From a virus, in IMG/VR virus record IMGVR_UViG_3300013131_000068, positions 1 to 48,376 of that record: a stretch of 48,376 bases of DNA; one strand, written 5' to 3'. Positions 8,001 through 14,820 of the stretch are shown here, piece after piece (the first letter of the stretch is position 1; every line of letters begins with the position of its first letter). The notes under the pieces were generated by a model, which ran no database searches, was not told the origin of the DNA, and saw only the letters and a program-made list of their open reading frames with translations. A program made the translations under genes and the position numbers.

Positions 8001-8369
8001 ATCTTGTCCAACCACAAGCGTAACATCATCATACTTCGACTGAAGTTGTTTCATGAGGTCAATGATAGTTTTTGCAGGTGAAGACTGAATGATACTGCCA
8101 AATGCTTCTTTGGCAATCATGACTTTATCAGAATATGAAAGTGGATTCTTTTTTGCGTCTTGTGACTGGCTCAAGTAAATTTCGGCTTTGCCACCGATTT
8201 TACGAGCAACGTCTTGAACCTTTTTCACTAGCTTTTCATGACCAATCGTAGGAGGGTTCATTCTTCCCCAAGAGATAACGACTTTTCTCGATGAAGCTTC
8301 CTTAAGAACTGGATTTACTTCAATAACGTTCTTGTTAAGCTTCTCGTCCTTTTTAGACTTCTTTTCCAT
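5079..8369 (-). CDS. 1096-residue modular late protein: nucleotidyltransferase-like, basic, P-loop kinase-like and C-terminal modules
   Basis: Residues about 28-205 look like a nucleotidyltransferase (GRMNPPTIGH with the HxGH-type end, then MSASKMR). Residues 214-337 are extremely Arg/Lys-rich. 338-443 is a second basic module. 444-592 contains a conserved GISYGTLKKVFDRGVAAW segment. About 600-790 is a P-loop kinase-like domain (AGGPGSGKS, Lys613; later LVIDGTG), similar in style to zeta-toxin/polynucleotide kinases. An EF-hand-like DTDLDGDVDEF loop is at 832-842, and the C-terminal module has KHFGERMNDDR. Leu/Ile-x-Glu sites at 24, 213, 337, 443, 592 and 960 fall at the module borders, suggesting gp21 processing. 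The ATG has GGAGAATCTT upstream and follows a late promoter at 8427-8434. Activities are inferred. Confidence 0.85.
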   Translation of the reverse strand: MEKKSKKDEKLNKNVIEVNPVLKEASSRKVVISWGRMNPPTIGHEKLVKKVQDVARKIGGKAEIYLSQSQDAKKNPLSYSDKVMIAKEAFGSIIQSSPAKTIIDLMKQLQSKYDDVTLVVGQDRVQEFETLLNKYNGKDYTMKSIAVVSAGERDPDADGVEGMSASKMRDAASKGEEEKFKSGLPKKLQSHAQDIYDMVRAGMKLSEDVELDEYVLSYAQRRKRALVMRKYERKMEAARERLKNRIASNQKLAVRARKKAIELIRKRVAGERGANYADLSPSEKIMIDQKVEKRKGAIAKIAARLLPKVRKAELQRVASLHQQKEDIDQMFESFLDEDYYAGLSKSTATKRKAHFNKHAKMDDDNPAAYKPAPGDATAKTKPSVHTRRYHMMYNGDGSLKYDRRFRAFRHIVRQEEIEVENDADLLEMIMIAEDINNSINLDEAKAMEGLKKKAEKSGISYGTLKKVFDRGVAAWRTGHRPGTTPQQWGYARVNSFITGGKTRTTADADLAKGLKEDKHFPSPTEVIMKRALEALDRLYKSKGNRSSLNSYAFDIAKSYDIGLTGRQLASKYRDMHGIKESADDLFETLLDEGVNDPSIFKAVFLAGGPGSGKSFIVGKTALTALGFKVINSDDIFERALAKAGLKATPEDIYSAKGQEIRGEAKALTAKKQDLALNGRLGLVIDGTGKDYDKIEKQAEKLKKLGYEVAMIFVNTDLATAKTRNRLRARSLPDSEVETMWNGVQKNLGKFQNFFGNRMYIIDNSEGSNFEGAVTGVYRKISTWAKVLPTNPAAKDWIASAKTVKEDKMSVKHHLGIGVPFKHQYKDNVKHIDTDLDGDVDEFDFKYAAPDETIGDPADTKKLLKKYSGEKKHTRKGVAFEQAIPTPVIPPESNDGDEDHVEKHIDAALKRAKKMKHFRAYYEAYGAGFENTDTLVQNYKAATPGEKGTPKKPKITDGINEAFEALMEVEGSLSEEADVEITASKMKDFEKFVDRMFEKFKIDFEFTKHFGERMNDDRNSPKIKLKELADLIKKIYAKNGNPLKGKAGAELVVKDLQSDLNMPVVIKYDEKNDEIDIVAKTIMRKKNFSTPNPVIKY

Positions 8370-8425
8370 AAGATTCTCCTCACATCGTGGGTTTGCCTTA
8401 GCCTGACCACAAGCTTCTATTTAAC

Positions 8426-9106
8426 CTATTTATAGTTTTGCTGAAATGAATCGATGAATTTGTAGTTTACAGCAGCCGACTTACTCCAAAGCGTCGATTC
8501 ACGAAGCCAACCAATAGCTGGAGTTGGATCCATAATTGCAAGAGGAGTAGCAGTAATTCGTTGATGCCGAATAAAATATGCGTTATCGATACACCCAAGA
8601 ATACCCTTGGTTTCTATTTCTTTCACCATCGCTCTTGCAGTATTTGGAGTCAACGCATATGCATGAGCTCCTTCATGCGCGTCTAATTCTCTTACACCCT
8701 GAGGAGGACCTGCCTTTATGTGGTCATATCTTGAAGTATCTGTTAACTTATAGCCGAGTACTACGATTCTATCATCTGGTATATCAACGCTTGGATTGTG
8801 CAGCATGATTGCATCATGTTCGAGTACCACTGCTGCCTCATTACCGTCTGCGATCTTTTTCCATATTGCTGCATGACCAGCAGAACAACATTGTGGATTA
8901 TTCGGTCTTGTATCGTGTTGAAATAAATGAAGAGTAGCTGTATTGATCTTAGTTTTTGACCAAGCATCATAAACGGACATGTTCGAATAACCTTCGAAAT
9001 ACTCCCAATCTAATCCAACTGCTTCACAGGACTTAGCACAAATCCTTGCGTACTCTCTTGATATTGGATTATCAATCGTTAAAATATAAGCTCTAGTTGG
9101 TTTCAT
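8426..9106 (-). CDS. Glycosyltransferase, family 25-like
   Basis: A 226-residue protein starting MKPTRAYILTID; its ATG overlaps the end of the upstream methyltransferase gene by 14 bases. It has features of GT25 (LPS-type) glycosyltransferases: an N-terminal YILTID strand, the conserved AGHAAIWKKIADG segment, and VVLEHDAIML, where the family usually has a Glu-Asp-Asp metal motif (here Glu-His-Asp). A late YALTPNTARAMV stretch also fits. It probably transfers a sugar to a phage or host glycan; the substrate cannot be told. The last codons, TAT AAA TAG, double as the late promoter of the next gene. The start has a weak ribosome site and is probably translationally coupled. Confidence 0.68.
   Translation of the reverse strand: MKPTRAYILTIDNPISREYARICAKSCEAVGLDWEYFEGYSNMSVYDAWSKTKINTATLHLFQHDTRPNNPQCCSAGHAAIWKKIADGNEAAVVLEHDAIMLHNPSVDIPDDRIVVLGYKLTDTSRYDHIKAGPPQGVRELDAHEGAHAYALTPNTARAMVKEIETKGILGCIDNAYFIRHQRITATPLAIMDPTPAIGWLRESTLWSKSAAVNYKFIDSFQQNYK
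8427..8434 (-). promoter_or_regulatory. Late promoter TATAAATA inside the end of the glycosyltransferase gene
   Basis: Perfect match to the T4 late promoter. It spells Tyr-Lys-stop of the upstream gene and lies about 58 bases before the ATG of the 1096-residue protein gene. Confidence 0.75.
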
Positions 9107-9650
9107 ATTCGATAAGGGCCATCTGCACTGGGTTATTATGATAAGCATACTTGTATGTTTCTACAATCTTAAATCCTTCACACGTAGAAGCGTATGCGCT
9201 TGGTACACCATACATCGCAAAGTCGTCGATAAGAATGTTTTTCAACTTCAGATGTTTAGCCATTTGTATATCATTGATTGCGCCATGTACACTGTGATCG
9301 CCATCGATGTTAATAATATCTACACCTTCTGGAAATTGAAGAGTGCCATTCTTAAGACCTTTATAGTAATCTACAGTATTCATTTCAATATAGCTGAAAC
9401 GATTTCCAAATTTTTCTTTCAGAGATTCAACCGCTACCCGAGTATAAGGATGAGCTCCAATATCAATAGAGGTGACCTTTACATCTTCAAACATCGTCAT
9501 AATGATAGCAGCCGAATGACCCGCATTTGTACCGATTTCAAAAATATGTTGAAAGTTTGTGCGAGCTTTAACATCTTTCCAGAGATTAAGAACCTCAGTA
9601 GATGGTGTCATGTGGCCTTCAGTCGCGTGAGGCAAAAATGATAAATCCAT
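9093..9650 (-). CDS. Class I SAM-dependent methyltransferase
   Basis: A 185-residue protein; start MDLSFLPH chosen because AAGGAGTTATT lies directly upstream. The SAM-binding motif I is FEIGTNAGHSAAII (about 35-48), followed by an acidic strand end SIDIG and a later DIINIDGDHSVHGAINDI. This matches the Methyltransf_24-type (O-/small molecule or sugar) group. It is coupled to a GT25-like glycosyltransferase, so a joint job in glycan decoration is a reasonable inference; the substrate is unknown. Upstream are a late-type AATAAATA box and a hairpin in the leader (9672-9693). Confidence 0.75.
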   Translation of the reverse strand: MDLSFLPHATEGHMTPSTEVLNLWKDVKARTNFQHIFEIGTNAGHSAAIIMTMFEDVKVTSIDIGAHPYTRVAVESLKEKFGNRFSYIEMNTVDYYKGLKNGTLQFPEGVDIINIDGDHSVHGAINDIQMAKHLKLKNILIDDFAMYGVPSAYASTCEGFKIVETYKYAYHNNPVQMALIEYETN

Positions 9651-9671
9651 AATAACTCCTTCATAAAACAA

Positions 9672-9693
9672 AAGGAGAGCCGAAACTCTCCTT
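9672..9693 (-). terminator. Intrinsic terminator-like hairpin between promoter and methyltransferase gene
   Basis: AAGGAGAG / CTCTCCTT stem of 8 bp, loop TTTCGG, followed on the minus strand by TTGTTTTATG. It looks like a strong terminator for the upstream genes, yet the AATAAATA box at 9704-9711 is upstream of it, so it would also lie in the late leader. Confidence 0.7.
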
Positions 9694-9703
9694 GACTCAA
9701 TTC

Positions 9704-9711
9704 TATTTATT
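9704..9711 (-). promoter_or_regulatory. Late promoter-like AATAAATA
   Basis: Seven of eight matches to TATAAATA, in the gap between the 46-residue gene and the methyltransferase gene. The predicted start would be just before the hairpin at 9672-9693. Confidence 0.45.
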
Positions 9712-9719
9712 ATAATCGA

Positions 9720-9860
9720 TCAGTACCAACGGATTTTGCGGCGATCAAGTTCTTGCATTCTGCGCTCAAGGTCGACGTGATCGTATGACTCTGCAAGATA
9801 TTTGTGTGCCCAAGATTTTTCGTCTAATCGTTCGAAAAATTTAACGATTTTCTTCCACAT
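9720..9860 (-). CDS. 46-residue DUF3563-like small protein
   Basis: A small ORF encoding MWKKIVKFFERLDEK at its start, then a YLAES-x-DHVDLERRMQELDRR core. The 'YLA.S.D..DLE.RM.ELDR' pattern is that of a short family (DUF3563-like) seen in proteobacteria and their phages; function unknown. GGTGGCAAG precedes the ATG, which overlaps the stop of a 19-codon ORF. The family link is from memory. If right, it hints at a proteobacterial host. Confidence 0.65.
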   Translation of the reverse strand: MWKKIVKFFERLDEKSWAHKYLAESYDHVDLERRMQELDRRKIRWY

Positions 9861-9919
9861 CACTTGCCACCTTTATTCTTTTCAATGGGTTTAAAATATG
9901 AATGATCTGGATCTATCAT
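9860..9919 (-). CDS. Tiny 19-residue ORF linking two genes
   Basis: Starts MIDPDHSYFKPIEKNKGGK. It overlaps the upstream 76-residue gene by an ATGA and its stop overlaps the next ATG (TGATG), which suits a translational-coupling peptide. It may simply be a link in the ribosome path; coding is uncertain. Confidence 0.35.
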   Translation of the reverse strand: MIDPDHSYFKPIEKNKGGK

Positions 9920-10146
9920 TTGCGACCTGCCTTGTAAATGTTAGCAGCCATATTTGTCACATAATCTAGCGATTCATGTGGATACTCAAACTTGAGTGAG
10001 TGAGCAAGCTCTTTAATTTTTCTTTTGTCTGATTCTTCAGAAGGAAGTGCCTTTAGCATAAACTCGATTGAGCGAAGGATTCCATTTGATATTGAGATGC
10101 TTAATGGGGTAAGCATTTTAGCAGATTCATTTACTGCAGCGAACAT
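9916..10146 (-). CDS. Hypothetical 76-residue protein
   Basis: Start MFAAVNESAKMLTPL with AGAAAAAGAAATG upstream. The helical middle (NGILRSIEFMLKALPSEESD) and C-terminal ESLDYVTNMAANIYKAGRK look like a small globular or helical-bundle protein. Not recognised. It heads a small unit with the 19- and 46-residue ORFs behind a GATAAATA box at 10186-10193, and so is probably late. Confidence 0.55.
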   Translation of the reverse strand: MFAAVNESAKMLTPLSISISNGILRSIEFMLKALPSEESDKRKIKELAHSLKFEYPHESLDYVTNMAANIYKAGRK

Positions 10147-10185
10147 TTCTTTTTCTCCGTATACTGTACCTTTGTCATACGGATA

Positions 10186-10193
10186 TATTTATC
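10186..10193 (-). promoter_or_regulatory. Late promoter-like GATAAATA
   Basis: Seven of eight matches to TATAAATA, 40 bases before the 76-residue gene, in the non-coding gap 10147-10242. The identical variant occurs at 517-524. Confidence 0.45.
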
Positions 10194-10242
10194 ACAAAAA
10201 GTCGACAGTTTACATTGACATTTAGGAATAGCCGGTAGTCAC

Positions 10243-11535
10243 TTAAGTAACTTCTTGCCAACTCATTGAACCAAGTACATCATCTCCAGAACCATTTGAA
10301 CAACACGCTAAGGTAAATGTGAAATAAGTCCCAGTAAAACTGTTTCTCTCTAACTGGTACTTAAATAAATCACTTTGTGAAGGAATTGATCCGGTTGATT
10401 GCGAAGTCGTAGCAAAATATCCTGTATCCGTATCTTCACCGCCGCTCATTGCTGTGCCAGTGATATTATATTGAACGTTACTATCAGCTAAATCAACCCA
10501 AGTGCCAGCCGTGATTGTTGCGTCTTTTGTTAATTTATAACGATAGTTGCCGTTAGTCACCCCAAGTAATGAAAAACTTGTAGGTATTACTATACAATCT
10601 GGTGTAGTCGATTTTAATCTAATAGAGATGATTGGATAAAATGTATTTGCGGAAGTTAGATCTCTGGCTGCATTTGTCGCTAAACCTAATGATCTAGATC
10701 TGCCACGTATCTCGTATCCACCTTCTGAAATTACTGTTGAACATACTTGTTTAAGTGTTGAATTTGATGCAGTTGCTCCAATGTTTTCTATCTCAAACCT
10801 TAATGGTAAACACGCAGTGGTAATATATGTCGTCGTGATTATGTTTGAGTGATGAAAACTGTGACAATGTACAAAAGCACCGTTTATAACAAAGCCCATT
10901 CTAACAGTGCCTAAGCCCAACCATTCTAAATCTGTGAACAAAATCTGTGCTTTAGATATATCTAAGGTAAGACCACTTGGTCCAGTACCATCAAGTTTAT
11001 CAATATTCCAATCGGCCTTTTCAGCAATAGTGTTAACGACACTACCGGTCACTGAACTACGTTCTACAAAGCGAATATTCGATCCATTTAATTCAAGGTA
11101 GTGCCCATTGTTGGTGCCATAATATCCAACACGTTGTCTTAAATTGGCCTTTGCCGCATTCATTACAAATGTTGTTAAGATCAGTAAACTTTTACCTGGC
11201 TGATAAGCAAATACTCTTTTTGATTCTCTGTATACATAGTCACCAGATGCTGTACCTATGCTAAGATCTACAAGTCCTTGATCAGAGTTAAACGTAGCTG
11301 TGCTACTGCCGCCAGCGGTTGCTGTTGCAAACTTGCCATTATCTGAATACCTATGAAAGCTATCGAACAATGTAAATGGATTTGAAACTCTTGCTCGGCC
11401 AAACGCATCAACTGCAACACCAGTTGGGTTCGACGAGCCAACTAGATTACCATACTGATCGGCTAACATTACTGTTTCAAACAGCGTCTTATTATCACTG
11501 GTGTACTGATGAGTATTTTTGTTAAACTGTGCCAT
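10243..11535 (-). CDS. Virion structural protein (beta-rich, fiber/tail-associated type)
   Basis: A 430-residue Ser/Thr/Gly/Asn-rich protein. Near its N-terminus it has GVAVDAFGRARVSNPFTLFD followed by SFHRYSDNG, a sequence I associate with a structural protein of cyanophage-like T4-type phages. The rest is predicted beta-rich with repeated strand-turn patterns and no enzyme motif. The ATG overlaps the upstream stop (TAATG), with AAGGA eleven bases before it; an earlier in-frame ATG at 11547 has no room for a ribosome site. It is expressed from the 14476 late promoter together with three putative packaged proteins. The virion role is inferred from composition and family memory. Confidence 0.7.
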   Translation of the reverse strand: MAQFNKNTHQYTSDNKTLFETVMLADQYGNLVGSSNPTGVAVDAFGRARVSNPFTLFDSFHRYSDNGKFATATAGGSSTATFNSDQGLVDLSIGTASGDYVYRESKRVFAYQPGKSLLILTTFVMNAAKANLRQRVGYYGTNNGHYLELNGSNIRFVERSSVTGSVVNTIAEKADWNIDKLDGTGPSGLTLDISKAQILFTDLEWLGLGTVRMGFVINGAFVHCHSFHHSNIITTTYITTACLPLRFEIENIGATASNSTLKQVCSTVISEGGYEIRGRSRSLGLATNAARDLTSANTFYPIISIRLKSTTPDCIVIPTSFSLLGVTNGNYRYKLTKDATITAGTWVDLADSNVQYNITGTAMSGGEDTDTGYFATTSQSTGSIPSQSDLFKYQLERNSFTGTYFTFTLACCSNGSGDDVLGSMSWQEVT

Positions 11536-12764
11536 TAACGCTGCCATCCTTTGATAATTTCAGGCGAAAAGTTTGCACGGCTAAACTGAAGTCGATCGAC
11601 TAGTTTTACTGCATTTTTGCCCATGTGATCGATTACAACAAATCCTTCTTGCTCTGTGACTTTATAGCCATCAGCAGTTTTAAGGAACGTTCCAATCTGT
11701 TTTGCTTTATCTAGTTTTCGTACAATGAGATGCTTGGCATCAACAATGAGATTATACATATCAAAGATTTTCACAATTTCAGTTTTAGGTGTATTTGCGA
11801 AGTACTTCATGACTTCAGCACGTTTCGCTTCACCTGCGGCCTTTGCCTTATCTGTTGCTTTCTTATCGATCTCTTTCTGATAGAAGTCATGCACGTACTT
11901 CGTAAGACCATCGACAAACTGAGTTGTATTACCAATACGTTCGCCGACTCGCACCTTTGAGTTAATATATGCTTTTACTCGAATGAGCAGATCGTCATTG
12001 TCAGAAATACCATCAAGAGAAGATCTCTTCAAGCCAGAAAAGATCTTTCCAGCTTTCGACAAGAGTTCAGTAATTTCTTTCGTTTCAGCGGCGTTGAAGT
12101 TTGCCGAACCAGAAACGTCTTTATAGGATGCATCTACTGACCAGACCGATTTTGTTTTCTTGAGGCCGCTTGCGATCTCCTCTCCAAAACTCGCTGACAT
12201 TGATTCAAAAGAGTTTCCTCTGTATGTAGTGTGCCAGACCACACCGATTCTTGAGGCAAGGATTTCACGAGCAAGTTGGCTGTTCTTCGGTATCGCGTAA
12301 ACAATCGTGTTAGGATGGAAAGTAATATACGGTTCTCCATCAATATCCACTTCTCGTATATCTTCTTTCGAATATAAGAAGTCACCTTGCACCACTCCTG
12401 TAATGCCGAGCTTTGAAAGTTCTTCAAGAGCAACTTTCAGCTTAGCGTTCAAATCACCTGATGTATCTGCATCAATATCAGCTGGTGTCTTATACACCTT
12501 TGGGTCCTTATTGAAGATACCCTTCTTTGCCACAAAGAATTTACCATCGCTTGGATCAATGCCGGCAAAGACTGCAGGAGCACCATCCCACTTGATCGTT
12601 ACGTTAACAGACTTTGCAGAGCTTCCTGCTAGCATGTCACGAAGAGAACGTAGATAGTTAATAGATTGACGAACACCTTCGACGCCAGCATTTAAGATGT
12701 TATCCTCGAGATGCTCCATGTGAGTGTTCTTTGATTCTACGAGAAACCGGTCGAATGATAGCAT
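11535..12764 (-). CDS. Ligase-superfamily (KxDG) nucleotidyltransferase-like protein with capsid-type leader
   Basis: A 409-residue protein. The leader MLSFDRFLVE ends in Leu8-Val9-Glu10, matching T4 internal-protein leaders; this fixes the second of two adjacent ATGs as the start. The body shows the order of covalent nucleotidyltransferase motifs: TIKWDGAPAVF (motif I, Lys-x-Asp-Gly), VVQGDFLYS (motif III-like, Asp replacing Glu), EQEGFVVIDHMG (motif IV) and NAVKLVDR (motif V). It may be an RNA/DNA ligase or another adenylyltransferase; the Asp substitution makes activity uncertain. It is coupled by TGATG to a HAD phosphatase upstream. Its late promoter is at 14476. Confidence 0.75.
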   Translation of the reverse strand: MLSFDRFLVESKNTHMEHLEDNILNAGVEGVRQSINYLRSLRDMLAGSSAKSVNVTIKWDGAPAVFAGIDPSDGKFFVAKKGIFNKDPKVYKTPADIDADTSGDLNAKLKVALEELSKLGITGVVQGDFLYSKEDIREVDIDGEPYITFHPNTIVYAIPKNSQLAREILASRIGVVWHTTYRGNSFESMSASFGEEIASGLKKTKSVWSVDASYKDVSGSANFNAAETKEITELLSKAGKIFSGLKRSSLDGISDNDDLLIRVKAYINSKVRVGERIGNTTQFVDGLTKYVHDFYQKEIDKKATDKAKAAGEAKRAEVMKYFANTPKTEIVKIFDMYNLIVDAKHLIVRKLDKAKQIGTFLKTADGYKVTEQEGFVVIDHMGKNAVKLVDRLQFSRANFSPEIIKGWQR

Positions 12765-13369
12765 CATACTTTCCTTACTGATCCGTCATGGTGAACGTGA
12801 TATGCCTCGAACGATATGTCCGGATACTGCTTTGCAAGAGCCTTAAACATCGTAATGTTTGACATCGCGTCATCAAAGAAGCGTACTCTCTCGTACTCTC
12901 CCTTGCGTAGATATTTATGGAATATGAAGCGTTTGTTCTTTGCGCTCGATCCTAGACCTAAGTTACCAGCTCTTTCAACATACACCTTATCTATATCTAT
13001 TCCATATCTACGGAATGTGTCAAGGAACTTTTTCTTATCGTCGAAGTCCGATCTAGCAGTCACGATAATAACTCTAGACCCAGCATTTACCGCATTGCGT
13101 ATAATTGCTTTTGCCTTTTGAACCATCTTCATGATAGGAACAGAGGTATTCTGGAAGATCTCAGCTGAAGTAAATTCACCGAAGTCGTATGACTCGCCAT
13201 CCTTAAGCTTATATGTATTAAAAGCTTGGTTATCAAGAGACTGAACTACTTTTCCGTCCTTCACTACCTTAACTAAAGCCTTAGTCTGAAAAAGTGTCTC
13301 ATCTATGTCAAAGATCGTTAGACCTTTACCACGAGCTTGTTCTGTTATAAACGACTTAAATGATAGCAT
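12764..13369 (-). CDS. HAD-superfamily phosphatase with capsid-type leader
   Basis: A 201-residue protein. The leader MLSFKSFITE ends in Ile8-Thr9-Glu10, again the spacing of T4 internal-protein leaders, and Ile-Thr-Glu also occurs at the gp21 N-terminal site. HAD motifs follow: IFDIDETLF (motif I, nucleophile and acid/base Asp), IIVTARSDF (motif II), a Lys-rich segment NKRFIFHKYL (motif III), and RFFDDAMSN (motif IV). Such compact HAD proteins include polynucleotide 3'-phosphatases and nucleotidases; the substrate is unknown. It lies between a nuclease-like gene and the ligase-like gene with TAATG and TGATG overlaps. Confidence 0.75.
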   Translation of the reverse strand: MLSFKSFITEQARGKGLTIFDIDETLFQTKALVKVVKDGKVVQSLDNQAFNTYKLKDGESYDFGEFTSAEIFQNTSVPIMKMVQKAKAIIRNAVNAGSRVIIVTARSDFDDKKKFLDTFRRYGIDIDKVYVERAGNLGLGSSAKNKRFIFHKYLRKGEYERVRFFDDAMSNITMFKALAKQYPDISFEAYHVHHDGSVRKV

Positions 13370-14451
13370 TATGATACAACCCTAAATTTAATGTCGTTTG
13401 GATACTCACCACCCTTTGAGTTTCGAATCTCAATAAGATATTTTTGATGAGCGTTTTCGCAATGAATGCGAGTTGATTTCGATGTGATTCCTGGATAGTC
13501 GATTCGTGTCACTTTTATGCTTTGAGATAACTCATCGAGTTTAGCACGGTCGAGCCAGAACACTTTCCAACCACCAGGTTTTTTACGAACATAGAAGTAG
13601 TTCAAGCCCCATACTTGCTCAAAGATCTTTTGAATTTTTGAGGAATCTACCGCAGGGGTCTTGAATTTCTTGCGAGTATCAGGATTGATATTATTTCGGA
13701 TATCAAACCCGCTTTGAACTTTATTCAGATCAACTCCAAATGTACGAAGAAATTCTGCGCCTTCAGAATCTTCGACAAGATCACCCTTTGAATTGAATAA
13801 ACTTTCACCGCCCGGCCACGCACTTACAGTTGCACCGCTTATATCCTTAAGCGAGATGTACCATTTCTTTCCTGTGCTATCAGTAAGAACGATATCGCCA
13901 ATAACAGCATTCAAATCTTCAAGTGGTATACCAGTCTTTCGTGTCGATCCCTTGCGCTGATTTACTTTTACAATTTCCGTATTTGCGAATGGTGGGTAAG
14001 CTTCTTCCATCTGTCTTACGAGCTTAACAAAGCTTTGTTCAGACGCGCCCATGAAAAACATATTGAGGTTTTCAACTGTTTTAGTCTCGAAGTTTTCACC
14101 TTTGTTTGCCCCGCGAGCAATGACAGCATCAACGATTACACCCTTATAGGTAAACGTATAGCTTGGGTATTTTGAACTGTTCGGAGATATATCGTTGTAT
14201 TTAGCGTCGAAGATCTTATTACCGCGTAAACCAGCTTTCAGATGAGCTACAAATGATTCAGATGTATCAACGGTCTTTACGATCAATTGCATTCTGAATT
14301 CGCGCGTAGTTTTATCTTTACCAGCCTTTCCCATCGGCAAAGCTGGCGCCACTTGATAGTTCTTGTTTTTCCCGATATTATTCAAAAGATCGGCGATCTC
14401 TTTATAAACATCAGATTTTGATTTAGCAAAGCTAGAAAAGGGCTTAACCAT
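13369..14451 (-). CDS. Putative PD-(D/E)XK-type nuclease or related protein
   Basis: A 360-residue protein. The segment VIGDIVLTDSTGKKWYISLKD (read from about residue 177) has the Asp ... strand ... Ser-x-Lys pattern of PD-(D/E)XK nucleases, with Glu residues in an earlier GENFETKTVENL helix. It lacks other recognisable motifs. The C-terminal third is basic and aromatic (NYFYVRKKPGGWKVFWLDR). The start MVKPFSSFAKSK only loosely resembles the neighbouring leaders and lacks the Glu10. GAGAGG before the ATG and a perfect TATAAATA at 14476-14483 mark it as first gene of a late unit. The nuclease call is tentative. Confidence 0.55.
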   Translation of the reverse strand: MVKPFSSFAKSKSDVYKEIADLLNNIGKNKNYQVAPALPMGKAGKDKTTREFRMQLIVKTVDTSESFVAHLKAGLRGNKIFDAKYNDISPNSSKYPSYTFTYKGVIVDAVIARGANKGENFETKTVENLNMFFMGASEQSFVKLVRQMEEAYPPFANTEIVKVNQRKGSTRKTGIPLEDLNAVIGDIVLTDSTGKKWYISLKDISGATVSAWPGGESLFNSKGDLVEDSEGAEFLRTFGVDLNKVQSGFDIRNNINPDTRKKFKTPAVDSSKIQKIFEQVWGLNYFYVRKKPGGWKVFWLDRAKLDELSQSIKVTRIDYPGITSKSTRIHCENAHQKYLIEIRNSKGGEYPNDIKFRVVS

Positions 14452-14475
14452 AACGACCTCTCATTTCCTTTGAAG

Positions 14476-14483
14476 TATTTATA
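14476..14483 (-). promoter_or_regulatory. Late promoter TATAAATA
   Basis: Perfect T4 late consensus, 25 bases before the 360-residue gene and directly after the terminator at 14490-14511. It drives the nuclease-like, HAD, ligase-like and structural genes. Confidence 0.8.
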
Positions 14484-14489
14484 AAACAA

Positions 14490-14511
14490 AGGAGGAACCT
14501 CAGTTCCTCCT
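14490..14511 (-). terminator. Intrinsic terminator
   Basis: AGGAGGAAC / GTTCCTCCT, 9-bp perfect stem, 4-base loop, followed on the minus strand by TTGTTTTATAAATA. The U-rich tail runs into the late promoter. Confidence 0.8.
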
Positions 14512-14820
14512 CATTTGCGATACTTCAATCGCTTGTTCGCCACTCATGATAGGCACAGCATTCGACTTATGCATGGTAGCAATGCCCATAATGTAATCGC
14601 CCGTGTATACTTTAGCTTCTTTCTTTGTACCGTTACCAGCAATACCATTCGTGAGCTGTGCGTTCTCAACAATACCTTCACGAAGATTTACGTGTTCAAC
14701 GCCTTTCAGCGTCTTGCGGCCATTCACTCCAATCGAGGCAAGCCATTCGTCATGGCGTGCTTGTGCTTCGATCATCCTCTTGGTCGGTTTCCTCTTTTTT
14801 GTCTTCGAGTGTATAGTCAT
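14500..14820 (-). CDS. Hypothetical basic protein
   Basis: A 106-residue protein beginning MTIHSKTKKRKPTKRMIEAQ, then ARHDEWLASIGV, a basic-helical start I associate with small conserved proteins of T4-like phages. The rest has no motif. It overlaps the 3' end of the upstream gene by 71 bases in another frame, which is long for this genome. The codon pattern looks coding in both. The ATG at 14820 is preferred over 14829 because the family-like sequence starts there; neither has a strong ribosome site, so coupling is likely. Confidence 0.55.
   Translation of the reverse strand: MTIHSKTKKRKPTKRMIEAQARHDEWLASIGVNGRKTLKGVEHVNLREGIVENAQLTNGIAGNGTKKEAKVYTGDYIMGIATMHKSNAVPIMSGEQAIEVSQMRRN

Noticed and set aside
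9138-9641. 167-codon plus-strand open frame
   Set aside because: Antisense to the SAM methyltransferase gene with EIGTNAG motif; a shadow frame.
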